Under the pieces are notes generated by a model, which was given only the letters and a program-made list of their open reading frames with translations, had not been told where the DNA came from and did no database searches. Of a DNA stretch of 11,170 nt, positions 6,186 to 11,170 are shown in pieces; position 1 is the stretch's first letter, and the number at the start of each line of letters is the position of its first letter. The stretch covers positions 1 through 11,170 of the forward strand of contig JAAYLQ010000139.1 in assembly GCA_012521805.1 (NCBI GenBank). Direction: 5' to 3'. The translations under genes and the position numbers were made by a program. Source of the DNA: Bacillota bacterium. GTDB lineage: Bacteria > Bacillota > Limnochordia > Darwinibacteriales > DTU012.

Positions 6186-6948
6186 ATTAAATCATGTACT
6201 CAAGAAAGCCCTAATAAGCACTACTGGTATTCTAGTAGTGCTTATTTTGTGGAATATTTTAGCAAAAAAATATCATCCACTGATCCTGCCTTCTCCAAAG
6301 GAAACTCTTGGAGCCCTTAAACACTTAGTGGAGTCAGGACAGGTGTGGACAAATACAATCATTACATTCCGCAGGACTGCCGCAGGATATGCAGCTGCCC
6401 TGGTATTTGGGCTGTTAACCGCACTGCTGTTGAAGGCCAGCCATTTTCTGCAGAGCCTAATCCGGCCGGTGATTACAGTTGTTCAGATCATCCCACCGGT
6501 GATTTGGGTAGTGTTGGCTGTGCTCTGGTTTGGGATAGCAGATGATTTAACTCCTGTTTTTCTAATTTTCATTGTAACTTTCCCAATTGTTTTTATTAAT
6601 ATTTTTACAGGTCTGGAGAGTATTGATGTCAACCTTGTAGAAATGGCTGTGGTCTACCGCTGTTCTAAAACCAAAATCATTACTAATATTTATCTGCCGG
6701 CATTAGTTCCTCATTTTGTTTCTGCCCTCAGCTTAGGTTTATCCTTTGCTTGGAAATCAACTATTTTTGCTGAGTTTATTGGCAGCTCAAGCGGGATTGG
6801 ATTTGCTTTAAGCATGGCCAATGCCAATCTTGAAACCGAAAAATTGTTTGCTTGGACAATCATTTTAGTCTTAGTAATGCTGGTGTTTGAGTATGGGCTG
6901 CTATATCCTTTAAATAAAAAGGTGACAAGGTGGAAACAGCATGGGTAA
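6166..6948 (+). CDS. SsuC/TauC-like ABC transporter permease
   Basis: This is the membrane subunit partnering the binding protein and ATPase on either side. The 260-residue protein has about six membrane segments (near 16-34, 72-90, 103-122, 128-150, 184-204 and 228-247) and a BPD_transp_1 domain. The segment PLILPSPKETL (38-48) after the first helix is typical of the SsuC/TauC group. The EAA coupling loop is at 159-180 (EMAVVYRCSKTK to IYLPAL); the usual Gly is Arg165, which does occur in this group. ATG 6166 is preferred over GTG 6151 because GGTGG (6150-6154) serves it. The gene overlaps the binding-protein gene by 20 nt and the ATPase gene by 8 nt. A 13-bp perfect inverted repeat lies within its first-helix codons. 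Confidence 0.9.
   Translation: MNNFTSKLNHVLKKALISTTGILVVLILWNILAKKYHPLILPSPKETLGALKHLVESGQVWTNTIITFRRTAAGYAAALVFGLLTALLLKASHFLQSLIRPVITVVQIIPPVIWVVLAVLWFGIADDLTPVFLIFIVTFPIVFINIFTGLESIDVNLVEMAVVYRCSKTKIITNIYLPALVPHFVSALSLGLSFAWKSTIFAEFIGSSSGIGFALSMANANLETEKLFAWTIILVLVMLVFEYGLLYPLNKKVTRWKQHG
6213..6246 (+). promoter_or_regulatory. Strong intragenic stem-loop after the binding-protein stop
   Basis: AATAAGCACTACT (6213-6225) and AGTAGTGCTTATT (6234-6246) are perfect 13-bp arms around an 8-nt loop. TTTT at 6245-6248 overlaps and just follows the stem. It starts 28 nt after the stop codon of the binding-protein gene and is wholly inside the permease coding sequence. The shape is that of a leaky terminator or of an mRNA-stabilising hairpin, such as those known to raise binding-protein levels over permease levels in ABC operons. 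The stem is certain from sequence; the function is inferred. Confidence 0.6.
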
Positions 6949-7687
6949 GAATGCAGAAATTTTAGAACTTCGCAGAGTATATAAGAGTTTTAGAAGCAAA
7001 AATGGCGGCCTGAAAGTGCTTGCAGATATTTCCCTTTCAGTTTATGCTGGTGAAGTTATTGCATTAGTAGGACCTTCCGGCTGTGGGAAGACCACTCTAT
7101 TAAACATTGTTGCAGGACTGTTAGATCCGGACCAGGGTGATGTGAATCAGAAGCAGGGTCTCAGAACAGCCTACATTTTTCAAGAGCCGCGGCTGCTGCC
7201 CTGGAAAACCGTCGAGGCTAATCTGAGTTTTGTTCAGCACAATTTTTTGCTGCCGTCAGAAGCTGCAGAGGTGAGGGATAATTTGCTTCAAAGGACAGGT
7301 TTAGAGCCATATAGAAACGTCTATCCTGCTCAGCTGAGCGGTGGGATGAAGCAGAGACTGGAGATAGTTCGAGCGTTATCCATTAGGCCACAGCTGCTGC
7401 TGATGGATGAACCATTCAAGTCTTTGGATCTTGCTTTGAAGTATCAGCTGCAGGAGTTGATTTTTGAGCGTCATGCAGAAGAAAAGTTTGCAATTCTTCT
7501 GATCACCCATGATCCGGAAGAAGCAGTGATGCAGGCGGATCGGATCATTGTCCTTACTGATAAACCAACAAATATTTACCGGGAAATAATAATTGATCTG
7601 CCGCGAAGGGAAAGAAGCATCAAAAATCCTGAATTATACCAAAAATTAGAGGAGATTTTAGGGTTTTTGCTTAAGAAACAGCAATAG
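6941..7687 (+). CDS. SsuB/TauB-like ABC transporter ATP-binding protein
   Basis: This cytoplasmic ATPase powers the importer encoded by the two genes before it. The 248-residue protein has all nucleotide-binding motifs in order: Walker A GPSGCGKTT (44-52), Q-loop Q81 within FQEPRLLPW, signature LSGGM (132-136), Walker B LLLMDE (152-157), a D-loop in FKSLD (159-163) and switch H190 in ITHDPEEA. The QEPRLLPWKTV segment is characteristic of the sulfonate/taurine/nitrate importer ATPases. The length is normal. The ATG at 6941 overlaps the permease stop by 8 nt and is preceded by AAGGTGG (6927-6933), as in translationally coupled genes. The nearest named families are SsuB, TauB and ThiZ, and the choice among them is not decidable here. 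Confidence 0.92.
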   Translation: MGKNAEILELRRVYKSFRSKNGGLKVLADISLSVYAGEVIALVGPSGCGKTTLLNIVAGLLDPDQGDVNQKQGLRTAYIFQEPRLLPWKTVEANLSFVQHNFLLPSEAAEVRDNLLQRTGLEPYRNVYPAQLSGGMKQRLEIVRALSIRPQLLLMDEPFKSLDLALKYQLQELIFERHAEEKFAILLITHDPEEAVMQADRIIVLTDKPTNIYREIIIDLPRRERSIKNPELYQKLEEILGFLLKKQQ

Positions 7688-7721
7688 CGAGCAGAAATAC
7701 TAGATGAGAGGAGTCCTGAAT

Positions 7722-7925
7722 ATGCTCACCAGAACCCTATGGGAATATAAAACGCTTGAGTTTGACAGCAAAGGCTTTGTGGGTGGCGCCCTTGATATCA
7801 CCAGATTTGATGAGTCGCTGAATGCTTCCGGTCGGGACGGATGGGAGCTGGTAAGCGTTTTTACCACTAATCAGGCTTATGGCTCAAGCCGAAAGGTAAT
7901 CGCTGTATTTAAGAGACCACGGTAA
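7722..7925 (+). CDS. DUF4177 small protein
   Basis: This 67-residue protein matches the DUF4177 family. It opens with WEYKTLEFDSKGF (8-20), has a central helix with LNASGRDGWELVSVF and ends with a strand VIAVFKRPR. The family is a compact alpha-beta domain of unknown function, usually encoded as a single small protein. There is no signal peptide or membrane segment. ATG 7722 is chosen because GAGAGGAG (7706-7713) lies 8 nt upstream; the in-frame ATG at 7704 would add six residues but has no RBS. It begins 34 nt after the ABC ATPase and lies 27 nt before the DUF362 gene, so it probably shares their transcript. Nothing in it indicates a link to hydrogenase or transport beyond position. Confidence 0.82.
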   Translation: MLTRTLWEYKTLEFDSKGFVGGALDITRFDESLNASGRDGWELVSVFTTNQAYGSSRKVIAVFKRPR

Positions 7926-7952
7926 CTTGAAAAGCAGGTTTGGGAGGTAAAA

Positions 7953-9059
7953 ATGAACTGTGATGCTCAAAAGCTGTATGTAATTTATGGGGACAACCCT
8001 GATGAAATGATTAATAAACTATTTTCGAAGGTTAAAATTGAAGAACGGATTGATAAAAATGCCCGCATCGGGATTAAACCAAATTTAGTGGTAGCCAAAC
8101 CAGCCGATTTAGGAGCCACCACCTCAGAAAAACTCTGCGAGGCAGTGATCGCATATCTTAAAGCCCAGGGCTTTACTGATATTGTTATTTTAGAAGGTTC
8201 CTGGATTGGAGAAAGTACAGCGCGGGCGTTTTCAGTCTGTGGTTATACACAGCTATCAGAAAAGTATGGTGTGCCTTTAATCGATCTCCAGCGGGATGCT
8301 TATTCCAGCGTGACTGTTGATGGTATTGAGATCGCTGTCTGCGATGCGGTTCGTGGTGTGGATTACTTTATCAATATGCCTGTATTAAAAGGACACTGCC
8401 AAACCAAGATTACCTGTGCCCTCAAAAATTTAAAAGGATGCATCCCAAATTCTGAAAAGCGCCGCTTCCACCGCCTGGGACTGCACAAACCTATTGCTGT
8501 TTTAAACAAAGCGATCAAGACAGATTTGATAATCGTAGACGGCTTAGTTGGAGACTTAAATTTTGAAGAAGGCGGCAATCCGGTACAGATGGATCGGATT
8601 ATTGTCGGTTTCGATCCGGTCTTGGTGGACTCCTATGCTGCCGAACTATTGGGATACAGCCCTGAGGAGATTGAGTACATTACCATGGCTGAGGAGCTCG
8701 GCGTTGGCAAGTGTCTTGAAAATAAGGAGCAAGTTGTGGAGCTGAACCCTCAAAAACACTCCAAAAAGATTCCCCATTCGCGGGAGGTAGCTCAATTAGC
8801 TCGGTATCTTGATGACCTGGATGCCTGCTCGGCATGCTATGGAAGTGCCATTCACGCTCTGGCAAGATTGGATGATCAGGGCTTGCTGGATCGGATCAAC
8901 ACTAAACTGGTAATTGGACAGGGTTATCAAGGTATGACAGGCGATTCGGCAGTGGGAATCGGCAGCTGCACCGGGGGGTTTACCCGTCACATCAAAGGCT
9001 GTCCACCGACAGCAAAAACGATCATAGACAAGTTAATGGAACAATTTGTATTGAAATAG
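7953..9059 (+). CDS. DUF362 domain protein, candidate Fe-S protein
   Basis: The 368-residue product is a DUF362 protein. Recognisable segments are IGIKPNLV (39-46), VILEGSW (78-84), the core MPVLKGHCQTK (142-152), ALKNLKGCIP (156-165), LIIVDGLVGD (192-201) and FDPVLVDSYAAELLGY (220-235). The C-terminal part has C292-x2-C295, C339 and C350, set in DACSACYGSA, GIGSCTGGF and GCPPTA. Four such cysteines could bind one [4Fe-4S] cluster, though there is no ferredoxin domain of the kind fused to some relatives. Reaction and substrate are unknown; the family is often annotated as iron-sulfur or uncharacterised. The start follows GGGAGGT (7942-7948) by only 4 nt. It is the last gene of the run, with a terminator beginning 1 nt after its stop. 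Its redox-protein look suits the hydrogenase context, but that is inference. Confidence 0.85.
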   Translation: MNCDAQKLYVIYGDNPDEMINKLFSKVKIEERIDKNARIGIKPNLVVAKPADLGATTSEKLCEAVIAYLKAQGFTDIVILEGSWIGESTARAFSVCGYTQLSEKYGVPLIDLQRDAYSSVTVDGIEIAVCDAVRGVDYFINMPVLKGHCQTKITCALKNLKGCIPNSEKRRFHRLGLHKPIAVLNKAIKTDLIIVDGLVGDLNFEEGGNPVQMDRIIVGFDPVLVDSYAAELLGYSPEEIEYITMAEELGVGKCLENKEQVVELNPQKHSKKIPHSREVAQLARYLDDLDACSACYGSAIHALARLDDQGLLDRINTKLVIGQGYQGMTGDSAVGIGSCTGGFTRHIKGCPPTAKTIIDKLMEQFVLK

Positions 9060-9092
9060 AACTGCTGGAGCCAATCGTTTCAGCAGTTTTTT
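9060..9092 (+). terminator. Rho-independent terminator closing the hnd-ABC-DUF362 run
   Basis: AACTGCTG (9060-9067) pairs perfectly with CAGCAGTT (9081-9088), and the stem extends inward through wobble pairs. A run of six T (9087-9092) ends it. It begins directly after the DUF362 stop codon. It is the first convincing intrinsic terminator downstream of the promoter at 19-47. Confidence 0.88.
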
Positions 9093-9206
9093 GCTAAGAA
9101 AAGGAAACAATTCAAAAATGCAGAAGTTAGCCAGCAGGGGTATGTAGAAAAATTGTTTGAATTAATATTTGTAAGGGAAGTGAATAAAATACTGAGGAGG
9201 AATTCT

Positions 9207-9600
9207 GTGAAAAAAGCGCTGCTGGTTGCTGTCATGTTGGTGATAATATCTGGAGTGGTGTGCGCGAACTTAGAGGACCTAGGCGGTACCGGTAACATCA
9301 GCGAAACCAGCAGCAGGCGTGGAGCTGCATAATCTGATCGCTTTCCCCCGTTCTATTGATATTGAGATCCCTCAGTATGCCGCAGCGGTTACGCCGGATT
9401 TTGAAAGTTACCAAATTTATAAGGAAATGACCGAGAATTGGGAAGTTGAGCAATGGCTGACCAGAGAACTTTTTACTGCTGGACTAGGAAATGTAATTGA
9501 ATGGATCATCAGCGGTGCTGCTGAACCCACCGAGGCGATTGATGAAGTGGCCGCTACGATTCAGGTAATTTTGGAGCGGATGGCAGGTTTTGGTGACTGA
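9207..9600 (+). pseudogene. Frameshifted secreted-protein gene, possible solute-binding-protein remnant
   Basis: GGAGG (9196-9200) lies 6 nt before GTG 9207. From there the reading frame gives a signal peptide (KKALLVAVMLVIISGVVCA) and stops after 41 codons at 9330-9332. A second open frame, offset by one base, is open from 9283 to the TGA at 9598-9600 and has no RBS of its own; its first usable start is GTG 9319 (93 codons). Read together, they look like one exported protein broken by a one-base shift between 9283 and 9332. The C-terminal sequence (GNVIEWIISG followed by EPTEAIDEVAATIQVIL) resembles the tail of extracellular sugar-binding proteins. The gene may therefore be an ABC receptor that has also lost its middle. 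A sequencing error in a small secreted-protein gene is the main alternative. Confidence 0.55.
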
Positions 9601-9621
9601 CCGCAAAAAGAACGAGCAAGC

Positions 9622-9650
9622 AGGGAGCGGATCTTCGCTCCCTTTATTAT
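9622..9650. terminator. Hairpin terminator between convergent genes
   Basis: AGGGAGCG (9622-9629) and CGCTCCCT (9636-9643) form an 8-bp GC-rich stem with a 6-nt loop, followed on the plus strand by TTATTATAAAAT. It lies between the broken secreted-protein gene (stop 9600) and the minus-strand AEC gene (stop codon 9649-9647), so it probably serves both directions. The U-tract is imperfect on the plus strand, and on the minus strand a TTCTTTTT run lies about 10 nt beyond the stem. Confidence 0.75.
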
Positions 9651-10570
9651 AAAATTATTTCAAGGAGCAGTGGGATTGTTACCATTGAAATCAAAGTGGT
9701 AAGCGAAACGATCACAGCTGCATAATCTTTCTCGTTGTTGAAGCTTTGGGCAAAGATCGAGGTCATTGCCGAAGCGGGCATTGCAGTCATAATGATTACC
9801 GAATTGACCGCTGTAGAGGTTAGACCAGTTAACAGCGTGAGCGAATACACAATTAGGGGGATTAGCAGCAGTTTGCAGGCAGCTCCGTAGTATAATGTCC
9901 AGTCTTTGGTGTAACTGCCTATTTTGGCTCCCGACAGGATCACGCCAAAGATCAGCATCGATAAAGGTCCTGTCATGCTGCCGAGATTTCTGATACTGAT
10001 GAGAAGCGCATTGGGCAGTTGGATATCAAATGCCATGATTAATATTCCCACATAAACAGCCAGCACTGATGGATTAAGGAGGGTTTTTTTGAGTTCCTGA
10101 CGCAGATTCGTTCGATCCAGAGTACCCCTATAGATAATCACGCCATACGTCCAGACAAATATTACAAAAAATAAATTAAAAACAGAACCATAGACAATGC
10201 CTTCTGGCCCATAGATAGATTGGAGAACTGGAAAGCCGACATAACCGGTATTGGGAAAAACATTGGCAAAGTGAAGGACAGTTTTTTTGTTGCCTTTAAC
10301 CGGCTTTAGGAGCAGATAAGAGCAGATAATCATCGTTATATAGGCTGTCAGGCTGTAGTAGAATGTTTTGACTACTTCAGATTTAATTTCTGCATTGTAT
10401 GAATAAATGAATGAAGATAAGATCATGATCGGAAGGACAATTTGAATTAACAGGTTAACTAAAGCGTTGTTAGTATCAGGAGTGATGATCTTTTTGCGAG
10501 CAGTATAGACACCGACTAAGATCATGAGAAACAGTGAAACAACGCTCTCGAATACTGCGGTTGATGGCAT
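9647..10570 (-). CDS. AEC (auxin efflux carrier) family transporter
   Basis: This 307-residue integral membrane protein belongs to the AEC/Mem_trans family of bile-acid/arsenite-fold transporters. It has about ten hydrophobic segments in two halves. The family signature FPNTGYVGFPVLQ (105-117) follows a positively charged loop, and a matching second-half motif, MTAMPASAMTSIFAQ, lies near 261-275. Bacterial members carry malate, lactate or other small organic acids, and many are uncharacterised; the substrate here is not readable. The start codon at 10570 is preceded by AAAGGAGG with 7 nt spacing, so the start is firm. The gene is monocistronic in this view, convergent with the broken gene and divergent from DUF4256. 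Its start codon lies in the arm of a 10-bp inverted repeat whose loop holds the RBS. Confidence 0.9.
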   Translation of the reverse strand: MPSTAVFESVVSLFLMILVGVYTARKKIITPDTNNALVNLLIQIVLPIMILSSFIYSYNAEIKSEVVKTFYYSLTAYITMIICSYLLLKPVKGNKKTVLHFANVFPNTGYVGFPVLQSIYGPEGIVYGSVFNLFFVIFVWTYGVIIYRGTLDRTNLRQELKKTLLNPSVLAVYVGILIMAFDIQLPNALLISIRNLGSMTGPLSMLIFGVILSGAKIGSYTKDWTLYYGAACKLLLIPLIVYSLTLLTGLTSTAVNSVIIMTAMPASAMTSIFAQSFNNEKDYAAVIVSLTTLISMVTIPLLLEIIL

Positions 10571-10610
10571 AGTGAAGCCTCCTTTCGACCTATGCCATCC
10601 ATACTATGCC
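10563..10610 (-). promoter_or_regulatory. Inverted repeat sequestering the AEC start codon, with an extra upstream arm
   Basis: On the plus strand GATGGCATAG (10563-10572) and CTATGCCATC (10590-10599) are perfect 10-bp arms, and CTATGCC recurs at 10604-10610. In the minus-strand mRNA the AEC start codon falls in the 3' arm and the AGGAGG site lies in the 17-nt loop. The repeated upstream arm could pair with the same start region as an alternative. This could be a translational control element or a protein operator. The repeats are certain; the function is inferred. Confidence 0.45.
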
Positions 10611-10694
10611 GGCGTGAAATAGGAAGTTACTTCTATTGAATAGCTTGGTAGTTTTTTACACAAAACAGATCAGGGAAGAAAGGAGCAGGCTGCT

Positions 10695-11170
10695 ATGGAA
10701 GAACTCCTGAACATACTGCAGATTCGGTTTGATCAGCATAGGGAGCGTCACCCTAGTATTAAGTGGGCTGATGTGGAAGGTAAGCTGAAAAACAATAGCG
10801 CTAAACTGCACTCTCTCTGGAAAATGGAAAGAACCGGAGGCGAGCCCGATGTTGTGGAATTTAGGGACGAACCAGGAAAAATTATTTTTATAGACTGTTC
10901 TCCCGAAAGTCCAATTGGACGAAGAAGTCTTTGCTACGATCGAAAAGCGCGGATTTCCCGGAGAAAGAACCCCCCTGAGGGCAGTGCGCTGGAACTGGCT
11001 GCTGAAATAGGGATTGGAATTCTCACCGAAGAACAGTACCGCTACCTGCAGACCTTAGGCGCTTTTGATTTAAAAACATCCAGCTGGGTTAAAACACCGG
11101 AAAAAATAAGACAGCTCGGTGGCGCACTGTTCTGCGACCGCCGCTACGACACGGTTTTTGTTTATCATAA
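10695..11170 (+). CDS. DUF4256 domain protein (3' end beyond the window)
   Basis: The frame is open from ATG 10695 to the last base, giving 158 visible codons. The translation fits DUF4256 closely: a RFDQHRERHPSIKW opening, then LWKMERTGGEPDVVEF (56-71), IDCSPESPIGRRSLCYD (80-96), GIGILTEEQYRYLQ and, near the end, TSSWVKTP, ALFCDRRYD and the start of the VFVYHN segment. Family members are about 180-190 residues, so roughly 30 residues are missing. The family has no assigned function, and the many conserved polar and Cys/His residues suggest a soluble, possibly enzymatic protein. AAAGGAG (10679-10685) lies 9 nt before the ATG. The gene is divergent from the AEC transporter across a 124-bp spacer in which I see no clear promoter. 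Confidence 0.85.
   Translation, partial: MEELLNILQIRFDQHRERHPSIKWADVEGKLKNNSAKLHSLWKMERTGGEPDVVEFRDEPGKIIFIDCSPESPIGRRSLCYDRKARISRRKNPPEGSALELAAEIGIGILTEEQYRYLQTLGAFDLKTSSWVKTPEKIRQLGGALFCDRRYDTVFVYH

Noticed and set aside
6640..6705. Permease EAA loop lacking its usual glycine (Arg165)
   Set aside because: Some SsuC/TauC-type permeases show Arg there, and the rest of the loop (E159, P178) is intact, so it is not evidence of a defect.
5226..7687. Naming the importer as a sulfonate, taurine, nitrate or thiamine-precursor system
   Set aside because: The family is clear, but the residues that set ligand choice cannot be read reliably. No desulfonation, nitrate-reduction or thiamine genes are adjacent.
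9105..9158. Inverted repeat AAACAATT / AATTGTTT upstream of the broken gene, and promoter-like boxes around 9153-9190
   Set aside because: The arms are 8 bp and AT-rich, 38 bp apart, in AT-rich DNA. The -35/-10 candidates have wrong spacing or few matches, so neither is supported.
1202..9298. Antisense and overlapping open frames of 60-104 codons inside the main genes
   Set aside because: They lie over well-supported coding sequence, have no RBS or recognisable domains, and have composition expected of frame shadows.
10611..10680. Promoter for the DUF4256 gene (TTGAAT at 10636-10641)
   Set aside because: No acceptable -10 hexamer lies 16-18 bp downstream.
1..11170. tRNA, rRNA, CRISPR arrays, insertion sequences or phage genes
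   Set aside because: I looked for cloverleaf-like segments, regularly spaced repeats, transposase motifs and long terminal inverted repeats on both strands and saw none.

Overview
The window looks like a chromosomal segment of an anaerobic, fermentative Bacillota (Clostridia- or Limnochordia-like). The grounds are a multisubunit NAD(H)-linked [FeFe]-hydrogenase cluster, strong AGGAGG-type ribosome binding sites, GTG starts, and families common in this phylum (DUF4177, DUF362, AEC transporter, DUF4256). The solute-binding protein has a signal peptide but no cysteine at all, so it is not a lipoprotein. That is unusual for a typical monoderm and may hint at a diderm lineage.

Layout. Bases 1-164 hold a perfect-consensus sigma-A promoter (TTGACA, 17 bp, TATAAT). 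An inverted repeat overlaps its -35 box, a Rex-like operator lies just downstream, and the leader has a small GC-rich hairpin. Bases 165-5199 encode the hydrogenase: hndA (NuoE-like), an ATPase-only histidine-kinase-like protein, hndB ([2Fe-2S] protein), hndC (NuoF-like flavoprotein) and hndD (catalytic subunit with a complete H-cluster site). Bases 5226-7687 encode a SsuABC/TauABC/NMT1-type importer: binding protein, permease and ATPase. A DUF4177 protein and a DUF362 protein with four C-terminal cysteines follow, up to a clear terminator at 9060-9092. No convincing terminator lies between the promoter and that point, so about 9 kb may form one transcription unit.

Downstream, 9207-9600 is a broken gene: a strong RBS and signal peptide lie in one frame, and the rest of the protein in another. 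A hairpin at 9622-9643 separates it from a convergent AEC-family permease (10570-9647, minus strand). Divergent from that permease is a DUF4256 gene that runs off the window end.

Working together: HndABCD is expected to couple NAD(H) and ferredoxin to H2, probably by flavin-based electron bifurcation or confurcation. A Rex-type repressor sensing NADH/NAD+ fits that role. The apparent co-transcription of an importer of unknown substrate, DUF4177 and DUF362 is the least explained part. RNA-level structure is another theme: a 13-bp perfect hairpin inside the permease gene just after the binding-protein stop, a small hairpin covering the binding-protein RBS, and an inverted repeat placing the AEC start codon in a stem with its RBS in the loop.
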